Positions 34,326 to 45,026 of a stretch of 64,000 nucleotides of DNA are shown in pieces. The stretch's first letter is position 1. Each line of letters begins with the position of its first letter. The stretch spans positions 124,001-188,000 of the forward strand of contig NZ_JACHZB010000006.1 in assembly GCF_014193255.1 (NCBI RefSeq), given 5' to 3'. The DNA comes from Rhizobium sp. BK196 (GTDB lineage: Bacteria; Pseudomonadota; Alphaproteobacteria; Rhizobiales; Rhizobiaceae). The notes under the pieces are model-generated. The model worked only from the letters and a program-made list of their open reading frames with translations, did not search any database and was not told the origin of the DNA. A program made the translations under genes and the position numbers.

Positions 34326-35624
34326 TCAGAGGCGCTTGTAGGCCTCCATCGCCGCGCTGAATGCGGCATCCAGAGCTTCTTCCGGCTTCTTCGTTCCCGA
34401 GAGCACGTCGCCCATCATGATCTGGATCTGGTTCGAGATCTCGGGATAGATCGGTACGCCGGGACGCGCCTGGCCGTTAACCAGCGCATTGGCGAACGTC
34501 TTGTTGGCTTCCGTCGAGAAGACCTCATACTTGTCGAAGAGCGATTTCCGCGTTGGCAGCTGCTGCTGCAGCGCATTGGCCGGCCCCATATAGACCTCGC
34601 GGGCAAGATTGGCGCACATTTCCACCTTGTCCTTGTCCTTGCTGAAGGATGCGACCGTCCATCCGCCGGTGCCTGTGGAACGTTGATCGGCGGTCGGGCC
34701 GGGGATTGGCGAGAAGGTCCAGTTCTTGAATTCCTCTTCGTCAAGCGTCGCCTTCAGCTGCGCATATTGCCAGTTGCCGCCGATGAAAAGCGCCGTCGTC
34801 GCCGCTGCCGCCGCCGCGTTCATGTCGTCATAATTGGCGATGGTGGTGACGCGCTTAGGGGCCGCACCGGAATCGACGAGATCCTTGAAGTAGTTCAGCG
34901 CCTTTAGGAATTTCTCCTTGTTCTCGCCTTCGCCGAAGACCGGCTTGCCAGAGTCGTCGACGAGCTTGCCGCCGAGCGCCCAATAGTTTGCCAGCCAGTC
35001 AAAGGTGGTGCCTTCCCAGCGCCCGCCGTTAAAGAGGACGCCTTCCATGCCTTCCTTGGTGGAGGCAAGTGCGGCCTTCTTCAGGTCGTCCCAGGTCTGC
35101 GGCGCATCGGCGACGATGGACTTGTTGCGGTAGAGGACGCGAAGGTCCGTATCCCACCACCAGGCGCGGATTGTCTGATCCTTGTCGGTGATGCCGCTGC
35201 GGATGAAGGGGAAGAGATCCTCGACTTCTTCCTTGGAGAAATAGGGCGTGAAATCCGCCAGCACCTTATTGACCATGAACTGCGAGAGTACGAAGGAGTC
35301 GACGGCAGCGCAATCCGGCGCGTTGCCGGCCTTGGCCTGCTCCAGCATCTTGGCCTGTTCCGTCCCGATGTCGGAGGACATGAACTGCATCTGCAATTTC
35401 CAGTCGGGATGCTTCTTGATGAAGTCGACAAAGAGTTTCTGGTAACCCTCCGCGATATTGGGGTCGGAATTGTTCGGGCTGTCGTTGGTGAGCCGGACGA
35501 TAAGGGTTTTTGGCGCATCTGCAGCGCCGATCCTGTCTTTTGTCGCAAGCTCCTGGGCAAATGCGGCAGGCACTGAAAATAACATTGTGCTCAGCGCTAA
35601 CGCGCTGACGAACGCTCTCTTCAT
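34326..35624 (-). CDS. Sugar ABC transporter, extracellular binding protein (family 1), operon B
   Basis: This 432-residue protein has a Sec signal peptide (MKRAFVSALALSTMLFSVPAAFA, cut before QE) and a family 1 solute-binding fold (about residues 40-420). The ATG at 35624 follows GGGGAGGAGACC. It is first in operon B. The ligand is not evident from sequence. The shared promoter element with the alpha-mannosidase suggests a mannose-containing or related oligosaccharide, which is inference. Confidence 0.93.
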   Translation of the reverse strand: MKRAFVSALALSTMLFSVPAAFAQELATKDRIGAADAPKTLIVRLTNDSPNNSDPNIAEGYQKLFVDFIKKHPDWKLQMQFMSSDIGTEQAKMLEQAKAGNAPDCAAVDSFVLSQFMVNKVLADFTPYFSKEEVEDLFPFIRSGITDKDQTIRAWWWDTDLRVLYRNKSIVADAPQTWDDLKKAALASTKEGMEGVLFNGGRWEGTTFDWLANYWALGGKLVDDSGKPVFGEGENKEKFLKALNYFKDLVDSGAAPKRVTTIANYDDMNAAAAAATTALFIGGNWQYAQLKATLDEEEFKNWTFSPIPGPTADQRSTGTGGWTVASFSKDKDKVEMCANLAREVYMGPANALQQQLPTRKSLFDKYEVFSTEANKTFANALVNGQARPGVPIYPEISNQIQIMMGDVLSGTKKPEEALDAAFSAAMEAYKRL

Positions 35625-35700
35625 GATGGGTCTCCTCCCCATTTTAAACGGATACAGCCTGGTGGTCGGTTGACCTCTCCTCATTTCCATGCTGCATTAA

Positions 35701-35718
35701 TTAGATTAAGTTACTTTG
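35701..35718 (-). promoter_or_regulatory. 18-bp element upstream of operon B, shared with the GH38 gene
   Basis: On the minus strand this reads CAAAGTAACTTAATCTAA, 77 nt upstream of the binding-protein start. It matches 17 of 18 bases of the element at 57640-57657, in the same orientation relative to its gene. It contains the palindromic core AAGTNACTT. It is probably the operator of a ROK regulator. Confidence 0.65.
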
Positions 35719-35900
35719 ATTTGATGTCAAGCCGCAGCATTGGGAGGATTGAGATGCCGGCGACATTCAACACAAGTTAGCGGACCGCAGCCGCACTTCC
35801 AGATCATGAAAAACCGACCACTCCGCCACCAGCGATGGCGTTGAGAGGTTTTGCCTCGGCTATGTGAGGATAGCCGAACCTGACATCTATGGAGGATCAG

Positions 35901-36947
35901 ATGCGCTTACTCATTCTCGGCACGGGTGGCATGGCCAACCAGCATGCGGCGAATTTCAAGGCGATTGAAGGCGTCAGCGTCGTGGGCGGCGTCGATGTCG
36001 TGCCGGAGCGGCTGGCGGCCTTTTGCTCGGAGCACGGTATTCCAAACCATTTCAGTTCGCTGGAAGAAGCTATCGCCTGGGGCGAGTTCGATGCCGTTGC
36101 CAATGTCACGCCCGACCGCGTTCATCACCCAACGACGCTTCAGGCAATTGCGGCAGGTAAGCATGTCTTTTGCGAAAAGCCGCTGGCGACAGACGCCATA
36201 AAGGCGATGGAAATGACCGAGGCCGTCGAGAAGGCCGGGAAGGTCGGTATGGTCAACTTCACTTACCGCAATTCGCCTGCGCTGCAGAAGGGTCGGCAGA
36301 TGGTGCTTGCCGGCGAGATCGGCGAGGTACGGCACGTCGAGGCATCGCACCTGCAGAGCTGGCTCGTCGGTCGGCATTGGGGTGACTGGAAAACCGAAAG
36401 CAAATGGCTGTGGCGGCTTAGTAAAAAGCATGGATCGAATGGCGCGCTCGGCGATATCGGCATCCACATCGTGGATTTCGCGTCCTACGGTTCAGGGCTT
36501 GATGTCGCCCACGTTTTCGCGCGGCTGAAAACCTTCAACAAGGCACCAGGCCACAAGATCGGCGAATATGATCTCGATGCGAATGACAGTTTCACGATGA
36601 ATGTCGACTTCACGACGGGTGCGATCGGCACCATTCAGGCGACGCGAACCGCCGCCGGCCAGATGGATCAGCTGCGTCTGAGAGTCTATGGCGAGACCGG
36701 TTCGATCGAAATGATCTACGATACTGGAAAGTCGACACTTCGCGCCTGCCTTGGTGAAGACGTTCATACCGCCACATGGCGCGATATTCCCTTCGACGCG
36801 GTCGAGACCAACTACCAGCGCTTCGTCCAGGCGGTGAGGGCAGGCAAGACGCAGGAACCATCGTTCCGCAGGGCGGCGAATATCCAGAAGGTGCTCGACA
36901 AGGCGCTTGCTTCCGATATCAGCCATAAAGACCAGGCGCTTGGCTGA
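35901..36947 (+). CDS. Gfo/Idh/MocA-family sugar oxidoreductase
   Basis: This 348-residue NAD(P)-dependent enzyme has an N-terminal Rossmann fold (LLILGTGGMANQHA) and the family motif CEKPLA (Lys in EKP). Its C-terminal alpha/beta domain has the catalytic-type GDIGIHIVDFA. The ATG at 35901 has GGAGG 7 nt upstream. An earlier in-frame ATG at 35889 is less likely. It is divergent from operon B. With the isomerase there, it suggests oxidation of a sugar to a keto-sugar. Confidence 0.9.
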   Translation: MRLLILGTGGMANQHAANFKAIEGVSVVGGVDVVPERLAAFCSEHGIPNHFSSLEEAIAWGEFDAVANVTPDRVHHPTTLQAIAAGKHVFCEKPLATDAIKAMEMTEAVEKAGKVGMVNFTYRNSPALQKGRQMVLAGEIGEVRHVEASHLQSWLVGRHWGDWKTESKWLWRLSKKHGSNGALGDIGIHIVDFASYGSGLDVAHVFARLKTFNKAPGHKIGEYDLDANDSFTMNVDFTTGAIGTIQATRTAAGQMDQLRLRVYGETGSIEMIYDTGKSTLRACLGEDVHTATWRDIPFDAVETNYQRFVQAVRAGKTQEPSFRRAANIQKVLDKALASDISHKDQALG

Positions 36948-36962
36948 GCTGACGCGGGCCGT

Positions 36963-38099
36963 TTAGGCAGATACCGGCGGCAGCAGGGTGTTGAGGAAGG
37001 GCAGCAACGCCGCCCCCAGCGCCACGCCGCCGCCGCTGAAGCTTGCCGGCTTCATCGGCGAAATCCACGGCGTCAGGAAGGGACGCTTGGATGTGTCGCG
37101 CCGTTCGACGGAGAGCTGGTGGATCAGCGCCTCGATCACGCTTCGCGGCAGGTCGCCGCCGATCATGATGACACCAGGCGCGATAAAGCCGGCCATAGCT
37201 ATAATGGGGTCGAGCAGGTGGCTTGCGGCATCGCGGATCCACTGCGTCAATTGAGGGGAAGAGGACTCATCGCCAGAGATGAGGCGCTCGAACTCATCAT
37301 CGCCGACCAGAGCGCGCAGCGCGCCGAAACCGACCACCGTGTTAAGCCGTACATTGTCGGGGCCTGTCAGCATCTCACCGATGCTGCCTGCGCGTCCGTG
37401 GACGCCTGAATAAGGGATGCCGCGAACGAGGAAGCCGGCTTGTACATCTTCATCGATGATGATCATCGCCAGTCCGCCTTCGGGGGCAGGCGCGCCGATA
37501 GTACGCTCGGCAAGGAGGCTTGCGGTGCACTCGTTTTCCACGTGACTGACGGGAAGCGCGGATGCAGCCTCAAGCTCATCGCTTTCCTGCGCGGTCCAGT
37601 CGTTTGAGCCGATCCCCAGGCCGATGATCGGCATGCCCGCGTGCTTCCTTGTCATCGTCTGGACCACTGAAAGGACCGAGGGCGCTCTCGCTGCCGGAAT
37701 GAGGGGAAAGTACTGGCGATCATGGACCTGGCCGCTGAGGTCGATGAGCACGGCTTCGCCCCTGCTATGGCGGACCTTGACGCCGATCGAAAATGCGCCG
37801 TCGGGGCGTAATGCGAATTCGGTGGCGGTTGCACCGCTGCCCGCTCCGTTGCGCCGGTGCGATGTCACCAGGCCCCCGTCACTAAGGCGGCGCAGGATAT
37901 TGGTAATGCCCGGCCCCGTAAGCCCGGAATGCTGTCCGAGTTCCATGCGGGTCAGCGGGCCGTGCCGGCGAATCGCCTCCAGGATGACGCGGATATTTCT
38001 GTCGGCGATTTCTCCCGACCTCAGACCGATTGTTTTACCCCGCGTAACGGCCGTTTCCTCTGTCTGACGTCGCCGCGGCCCGGATCGAAGATACCGCAT
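36963..38099 (-). CDS. ROK-family transcriptional regulator (degenerate ROK domain)
   Basis: This 378-residue protein has a winged helix (LTRMELGQHSGLTGPGITNIL, about residues 50-70) and a ROK-type domain in which the CXCGXXGC zinc motif is missing. Only HVENECTASLLAER and FIAPGVIMIGGDLP remain recognisable. The ATG at 38099 is preferred; the frame extends to 38372 but that part has low coding quality. It converges on the oxidoreductase and is divergent from the avidin-like gene. It probably binds the palindrome at 38126-38140. Confidence 0.82.
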   Translation of the reverse strand: MRYLRSGPRRRQTEETAVTRGKTIGLRSGEIADRNIRVILEAIRRHGPLTRMELGQHSGLTGPGITNILRRLSDGGLVTSHRRNGAGSGATATEFALRPDGAFSIGVKVRHSRGEAVLIDLSGQVHDRQYFPLIPAARAPSVLSVVQTMTRKHAGMPIIGLGIGSNDWTAQESDELEAASALPVSHVENECTASLLAERTIGAPAPEGGLAMIIIDEDVQAGFLVRGIPYSGVHGRAGSIGEMLTGPDNVRLNTVVGFGALRALVGDDEFERLISGDESSSPQLTQWIRDAASHLLDPIIAMAGFIAPGVIMIGGDLPRSVIEALIHQLSVERRDTSKRPFLTPWISPMKPASFSGGGVALGAALLPFLNTLLPPVSA

Positions 38100-38125
38100 G
38101 ACCGTGTTCCCTAAGCACCTGAATG

Positions 38126-38140
38126 CCTGTGTATCACAGG
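38126..38140. promoter_or_regulatory. Palindrome between the ROK gene and the avidin-like gene
   Basis: CCTGTG TAT CACAGG is a perfect 6-bp inverted repeat with a 3-nt spacer, 27 nt upstream of the ROK start at 38099. It is a candidate autoregulatory operator. Confidence 0.5.
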
Positions 38141-38346
38141 TAACGAGAAAACAGACCACAAGCCTTTGATTCCCGTCGACATTAAACAAAGCCTTTCCAA
38201 CATAAATGACGGTTTTTCCGGCTCCACGCGCGACGCTGGCGCAAATCCTCATATCCTGCCGTGAGAACTGCGCAGAACTGGCTCGACGAACAAACACATT
38301 CATCACGCGTTCCTGCCACGTCGCAGCATTGCATTTGGAGACGTTC

Positions 38347-38673
38347 ATGGATTGGCGAGGCACGTGGGTCAACCAGTACGGATCGGTCGTTCGGATCGAA
38401 GACGACGCGGTCGGTAGGATATCCGGGACATTCGAGACGGCCTTGGAGGACAGCGGCTTTTACGGCGAGATAGTTCCGATCGTCGGCGTAGCGAGCGGAA
38501 ACTGCATTTCGTTTGCGAGCGTCTGCAAGGGGAAAGCCGGCGACATGGCCGTGGCCTACACGGGGCTTCTGCGGGAAGGGCGCCTTGAAACGGCCTGGCA
38601 CTATGTCGCCGACGACGGGCCGTGGTGGAAGGCGGTCATCACGAATACTGACACGTTCGAGCGTCGCAATTGA
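38347..38673 (+). CDS. Avidin/streptavidin-family small protein
   Basis: This 108-residue protein resembles streptavidin along its length. It opens with RGTWVNQYGS (streptavidin-like Asn and Ser biotin contacts), then GRISGTFETAL, ETAWHYVADDGPWWKAVITNTDTFERRN-type C-terminal strands with the two Trp and the Asp of the biotin site. The equivalents of the central Trp79 and Ser88/Thr90 region look changed. There is no signal peptide, unlike most avidins. GGAG lies 6 nt before the ATG. Biotin binding is possible but not assured. It is followed at 17 nt by the SnoaL-like gene. Confidence 0.75.
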   Translation: MDWRGTWVNQYGSVVRIEDDAVGRISGTFETALEDSGFYGEIVPIVGVASGNCISFASVCKGKAGDMAVAYTGLLREGRLETAWHYVADDGPWWKAVITNTDTFERRN

Positions 38674-38690
38674 ACCGAGGAGGAACGGTC

Positions 38691-39101
38691 ATGCCGGTGA
38701 TAAACGAAAGCTTCGAGGAGTTCATGAAACGTCGCGAAAGCGTTTCGCTCGACTACATTAATGGCAGCAGCGAAACCTTGATTGACATTTCGACGTCGCA
38801 CGATCCCGCCACGTTCTTTCCGCCTTCCGGGGAGCGCATTGTGGGCGCACAGGCTGTCAACGAAGCGAACAGAAAAGGTGCCGCCTCCTTCAAGGACGGA
38901 AGCACCGGCGAGTTCGAAGTCCTCCAATCTGCTGAAAGCGGCGACATCGGTTTCTGGACGGGACTTCAACATGCCAAGGCGATGCTGGAGGGGAAGAGCG
39001 AGGCTGTTCCGATGTCCCTTCGCGTGACTGAGGTATTCCGGCGGGAGGATGGCGAGTGGAAGCTCGTCCATCGGCATGCCGACTTGGCGAAATCCGGCTA
39101 A
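38691..39101 (+). CDS. SnoaL/DUF4440-like NTF2-fold protein
   Basis: This 136-residue protein has an NTF2-like (ketosteroid isomerase/SnoaL) pattern. An N-terminal helix (FEEFMKRRESVSLDYINGSSE) leads to strands ending in RVTEVFRREDGEWKLVHRHAD, a family hallmark. Related proteins act on small polyketide-like molecules or are stress-linked. The ATG at 38691 follows CGAGGAGGAACGGTC. It is probably co-transcribed with the avidin-like gene. Confidence 0.85.
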   Translation: MPVINESFEEFMKRRESVSLDYINGSSETLIDISTSHDPATFFPPSGERIVGAQAVNEANRKGAASFKDGSTGEFEVLQSAESGDIGFWTGLQHAKAMLEGKSEAVPMSLRVTEVFRREDGEWKLVHRHADLAKSG

Positions 39102-39422
39102 GGCTGGATGGCGAGGCGTGGTCGGAAGGCTCCTCTCCCGACGGCGATCGCTCCGGCTGGTCAACAGATCGGCAGCACTAGCTCGAATGGGTAAAAAAGC
39201 ATCGGCCGGATCGTCAAAAGGCAATGTCCAGCCGAAGTTCCGGGCCGCGCGACCCAGTCTGGCTGTTTCTCCCACCGTGCGCGATGTTCGGTGGGGACAA
39301 AGTGCTTCGGAGGCCTCGGCGAGATAGATAGCTTCTCTTAGTCCATCATGCGCATCAGCGCGTCTGTGGCCTTGCGGCGATCAGCTCGTGCGGTTCCTCA
39401 AGCTTGCTAATCGCCGATCTGA
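39102..39422. other. Intergenic stretch without a recognisable gene
   Basis: About 320 nt between the convergent ends of the SnoaL-like gene and operon C. I see no supported coding frame, strong terminator or repeat in it. Confidence 0.5.
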
Positions 39423-41525
39423 CTAGTCGAGCGGCAGGATCAATGCGTCCCGAGCGGGGATCTCGATGCTATCTGCATCATAGACGTATTCCACCGGCCA
39501 GGCAGGCTTTCCGCCTGACAGCTTCCCATCGGCAAGGGTGACGGTCGTCGTCTGCGCCTTGCGCGTCGGATTGACCAGCCATAGGAAGTTGCCGTTTTCG
39601 CCTTTGTGGACACGGGCGTAGACCGCATCGTTGGAAAGCGCCACATGGCGCGTCCTGCCGCTCCATTTCACCAGTTCGGCGAAGAACGCGGCATTGGCCT
39701 TGCCATCGGTACGGAAGAAGGCAACGGAGGGGTTGGTGCCGATCAGCAGGGTGCGGCCCTTGCCGAAGCGATTTTCGACGACAGCCAGACGTCCGCCATC
39801 GAACGCGCCGCGGCCGGTGCCGTCGGTCAGGCGGTAGGATTGCAGGAGACCGCCGCCATCGACGGTCATACCGTCGAACTTGAAATGGATGCGATCCCCG
39901 ATGTCGGGCATGAATTCCACTTCTTCCTCACGGGCGCCGAAGACCTCGTCAAGCCCCATATTCGGCTGCACCTGGCCGACATGGCCGCGGTCGCCGAAAT
40001 AGCCGGGGCAGGCTTCGGCAATCAGCGTGCCGCCCTTTTCCACCCAGGCCTTCAGGCGGGCTGCCTGCTCGGCGGTGAACATAATCGGGTAGGGGAAATA
40101 GAGGAAATCGTAGGTGTCGATATCGTCGATATGCACCCAGTCCGGCTGCAGGCCCTGGGCGAGGAAGGCGCGGTAAGCACCCCACATGGCTTCCGGATAG
40201 GGCTTTTCCTTGCGGTCGTAATTCAGCAGGTAGTCCCATTCCTGCGTTTCGGGGACGACGAGGATGCCGACTTCACCGCGCACAGGCTTCGCATCCCACA
40301 GTTTCTTCTGAGCCGGGTCATTCGCCCATTTTGCCATGGCGCTCTGCATGTCGGACCGCGCCGTGCGGCTGCCGTCCATGCCATAGGCGCCGAAGGCACC
40401 GAAGAGTGGGCCGTCGAGCAGCGGTCGCCAGCGCAGGTTCAGGACGCCCCGAGCGCCGCCGGCAAAGGAGGTCATGCTCCAGATGCGGATATCCTCGGGC
40501 TCGGCGACACGGCCGTCTTCCTTGTCGCGGCCGATTACCTGCGGCTGCAGCCAGAGCGGGCCGCCTTGGCGCTCGGCATGCCAGAAGGGCTTGCCGCGGG
40601 CGGCGGCGCGGTTGATGTCGACGCCATACCAAGTCTTCCAAGGCTCGGTGCCCTTGCGGGCCTGGATCCAGGTGAAACCGTAAATTTCCACCTTGGAGGC
40701 GGCGAGCCAGTCGTCGCAGCCATTGGCGGCCATGTTGGGGATCGCGCCGGAAATGCCATGCGCGGCGATGACGTTCTTCTGATCGACGGCGCGGATGGTG
40801 TCGATGCGCCACTGCATCTGGTCGTAGAAATTGTCGCGCTTGAACTGTAGCCAGTCGATGCATTCCGCATAGGGGGCCATGTGGACCGGCGGCTCGACGT
40901 CCTCCCATTCGGCGTAGCTGTAGCGGTGCCAGGCCTTGGCGAGCACTTTCAGGCTGCCATATTTCTTTTCCAGCCATTTGCGGAAGGCGGCCTTGGCATA
41001 GCTGCTGTAATCGACATCGGCGGAATAGTTGACCTCGTTCCAGACGTCATAGCCGTAGATCGCAGGATGGTCCTTATAGCGCGTGGCGAGTGCCGTCAGG
41101 AACTTTCCTGCGGCTTCCTTCACTTCCGGGCAGTTCAGCGTCAGCGCGCCGGCGCCGCCACCATTGTTGGAAAAGCCGCCGGTCGCTGCCGAAACGCCCA
41201 TGTAAGAGCCGAGCTTGGTGCCGTCGGCATTGACCTGCAGCGCATCGGCATATTTGCGCACCGCCCAGTCGGGCACCGCATGAATGAGCTCGGCGATAAC
41301 CGTCTTGATGCCGTTCTTGGCGGCGAGATCGAGCTGGCGGTCATATTCTTCCCAGTCGTAGACGCCGGGGGCGACCTCGATTGCGCCCCACATGAACCAG
41401 TGGCGGAAGATGTTGAGACCATCTTCGCCCGCCGTCGTATAGTCGCGTTCCCAATCGTCGCGCGGCGGGTTTGATTTGCGGAAATAGACGGCGCCGAAAG
41501 GGAATTGGATATCGTTTCTGAGCAT
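39423..41525 (-). CDS. Glycoside hydrolase family 42 protein (second beta-galactosidase-like)
   Basis: This 700-residue protein has a GH42 barrel with acid/base Glu164 in YDVWNEVNYS and the likely nucleophile Glu318 in PFWHAERQGG. A trimerisation-type domain (about 415-610, EVGILVVPETQEWDYLL) and a C-terminal beta domain follow. There is no signal peptide. It differs clearly from the operon A enzyme (RKSNPPRDDWERDY N-terminus), so substrate may differ. It is the last gene of operon C. Confidence 0.9.
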   Translation of the reverse strand: MLRNDIQFPFGAVYFRKSNPPRDDWERDYTTAGEDGLNIFRHWFMWGAIEVAPGVYDWEEYDRQLDLAAKNGIKTVIAELIHAVPDWAVRKYADALQVNADGTKLGSYMGVSAATGGFSNNGGGAGALTLNCPEVKEAAGKFLTALATRYKDHPAIYGYDVWNEVNYSADVDYSSYAKAAFRKWLEKKYGSLKVLAKAWHRYSYAEWEDVEPPVHMAPYAECIDWLQFKRDNFYDQMQWRIDTIRAVDQKNVIAAHGISGAIPNMAANGCDDWLAASKVEIYGFTWIQARKGTEPWKTWYGVDINRAAARGKPFWHAERQGGPLWLQPQVIGRDKEDGRVAEPEDIRIWSMTSFAGGARGVLNLRWRPLLDGPLFGAFGAYGMDGSRTARSDMQSAMAKWANDPAQKKLWDAKPVRGEVGILVVPETQEWDYLLNYDRKEKPYPEAMWGAYRAFLAQGLQPDWVHIDDIDTYDFLYFPYPIMFTAEQAARLKAWVEKGGTLIAEACPGYFGDRGHVGQVQPNMGLDEVFGAREEEVEFMPDIGDRIHFKFDGMTVDGGGLLQSYRLTDGTGRGAFDGGRLAVVENRFGKGRTLLIGTNPSVAFFRTDGKANAAFFAELVKWSGRTRHVALSNDAVYARVHKGENGNFLWLVNPTRKAQTTTVTLADGKLSGGKPAWPVEYVYDADSIEIPARDALILPLD

Positions 41526-41568
41526 TGTCCTGTCCTTCTCTATCGATGTCCGGACATGGCTTCGCCCT

Positions 41569-41586
41569 CCGGAGACGTGACTCCGG
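41569..41586 (-). terminator. Intercistronic hairpin before the second GH42 gene
   Basis: CCGGAG ACGTGA CTCCGG is a perfect 6-bp stem with a 6-nt loop in the 108-nt gap between the GarR-like and GH42 genes. It may tune GH42 expression. Confidence 0.4.
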
Positions 41587-41633
41587 CAGGAGGCAATCGA
41601 AGATGTCGTCCGGGTGTTCTAGGTGATCCTGAT

Positions 41634-42509
41634 CTAGCGTGGCCCTCCGGCGAGGAGCTCGAGCGTACGGATGAGGGCGGAATGGTCGCGTTCACCGTCG
41701 CCATTGGCAACAGCGGCATTCATGAGCTGTTGGGTGGCGGCCGTGTTCGGCAGCGACAGATCGAGCGCGCGGGCGGCATCGACGGCCAGCGTCATGTCCT
41801 TGCGGTGCAGGCGGATACGGAAACCGGGGTCGAAGGTTTCCTTGACCATGCGTTCGCCATGGACTTCCAGAATGCGCGAGGCGGCGAAGCCACCCATCAG
41901 GGCTGCGCGCACCTTGGCCGGGTCGGCGCCGGCGCGTTTGGCAAAGAGAAGGGCTTCTGAGACGGCCTCGATGGTGAGGCCGACGATGATCTGGTTGGCA
42001 ACTTTGGCCGTTTGGCCGTCGCCGACGCCACCGACGAGCGTGATGTTCTTGCCCATCTTCTCGAATAGGGGGCGGGCGCGTTCGAAGGCCTCATCCTTGC
42101 CGCCGATCATGATCGTTAGCGAGGCGGCCTTTGCGCCGACCTCACCACCGGAGACGGGCGCATCGAGATAATCGCCGCCGAGCGCTTCGATGCGTTTGGC
42201 AAAGCCCTTGGTGGCGACGGGCGAGATCGAGCTCATGTCGATGACCAACTTGCCGGCGGAAAGACCGGAAGCCACGCCATCTTCGCCGAAGAGAACGGCT
42301 TCGACGTCGGGCGTATCCGGCAGCATCAGGATGATGATGTCGGAGGCTTCAGCGACAGCCTTTGCGCTGTGGGCAGCCTTGCCGCCCTTGGTGACGAGGT
42401 GCTGCGAGGCTTCCCTCACGCGGCTCAGATGCAGCGTATGGCCGGCATCGATCAGGTGTTCCGCCATCGGGCGGCCCATGACGCCCAGTCCGATAAAACC
42501 GATATTCAT
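41634..42509 (-). CDS. garR: GarR/GlxR-like 2-hydroxy-3-oxopropionate reductase (beta-hydroxyacid dehydrogenase)
   Basis: This 291-residue enzyme has an N-terminal Rossmann motif (IGFIGLGVMGRPMAEHL), the substrate motif DAPVSGGEVGA and catalytic Lys in VANQIIVG-type helix (TAKVANQ). It fits tartronate semialdehyde reductase, which makes D-glycerate. It lies 7 nt after the hydroxypyruvate-isomerase-like gene, the classical pair in glyoxylate metabolism. Here both are embedded in an oligosaccharide operon, so another small acid substrate is possible. Confidence 0.88.
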   Translation of the reverse strand: MNIGFIGLGVMGRPMAEHLIDAGHTLHLSRVREASQHLVTKGGKAAHSAKAVAEASDIIILMLPDTPDVEAVLFGEDGVASGLSAGKLVIDMSSISPVATKGFAKRIEALGGDYLDAPVSGGEVGAKAASLTIMIGGKDEAFERARPLFEKMGKNITLVGGVGDGQTAKVANQIIVGLTIEAVSEALLFAKRAGADPAKVRAALMGGFAASRILEVHGERMVKETFDPGFRIRLHRKDMTLAVDAARALDLSLPNTAATQQLMNAAVANGDGERDHSALIRTLELLAGGPR

Positions 42510-42516
42510 ATGACGC

Positions 42517-43306
42517 TCACTTCCGATAGGGTTTCATCCAACCGAGGCCTTCGCTGGTGCCGGCCTTGGGCTTGTATTCGCAGCCGACCCAGCCGTCGTA
42601 GCCGAGGCGGTCGAGTTCGGAGAGGATGAAACCGTAATTGATCTCGCCCGTACCGGGCTCGTTACGGCCGGGATTGTCGGCGATCTGCACATGGGCAATC
42701 CGATCCTGCAGCCTTGTGAAGGTCGGGATCAGGTCGCCCTGCATGATCTGCATGTGGTAGAAATCGTACTGGATGTAGAGATTGTCGGAGCCGACCTTTT
42801 CGAGGATGCGCTCGGCGTGGTCGGTGTTCGACAGGAAGAAGCCGGGAATATCGCGCAGATTGATCGGCTCGATCAGCAGCTTCACGCCGGCGTCGGCCGC
42901 GCGCTCGGCGGCATATTTCAGGTTTTCGACCAGCACCTTTTCCAGCGTTGCGAGATCGGCACCATCAGGCACGAGACCGGAGATGACGTTGACCTGCGGA
43001 CAGGCGAGCGCCTTGGCATAGTCAAGCGCCAGCGAAATGCCGCTACGGAATTCCTCGATGCGATCCGGCAGGCAGGCGATGCCGCGTTCGCCGCCGGCCC
43101 AATCACCGGAGGGTACGTTGAAGAGAGCCTGTTTCAGGTTGTTTGCGTTCAGAGCTTCGGCGACCTTCTCCTTCGGTTCGGCATAGGGGCCGAGATATTC
43201 GAGAGCGCCGAAGCCGTCCTTTGCGGCGGCGGCAAAACGATCGAGGAAGGCAAGATCCTGATAGAGGAAAGAAAGATTGGCGGAAAATTTCGGCACTGGA
43301 ACATCC

Positions 43307-43314
<8 letters not shown>
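42517..43314 (-). CDS. hyi: Hydroxypyruvate isomerase-like TIM barrel protein
   Basis: This 265-residue protein matches Hyi: ANLSFLYQDLAFLDRFAAAA, LLIEPINLRDIPGFFL (metal Glu), YIQYDFYHMQIMQGD, IAHVQIADNPGRNEPGTGEINY and WVGCEYKPKAGT. It interconverts hydroxypyruvate and tartronate semialdehyde in the known pathway. The ATG at 43314 overlaps the ATPase stop by 8 nt. It is co-transcribed with garR. Confidence 0.9.
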
Positions 43315-45016
<1,702 letters not shown>

Positions 45017-45026
45017 GGCAACCTCC

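Noticed and set aside
35716..35730. FixK/FNR-like box TTGAT-TTGAT-GTCAA upstream of operon B and the oxidoreductase
   Set aside because: The half sites are separated by 5 nt, not 4, and the neighbouring genes are sugar genes; spacing is critical for FNR-type dimers.
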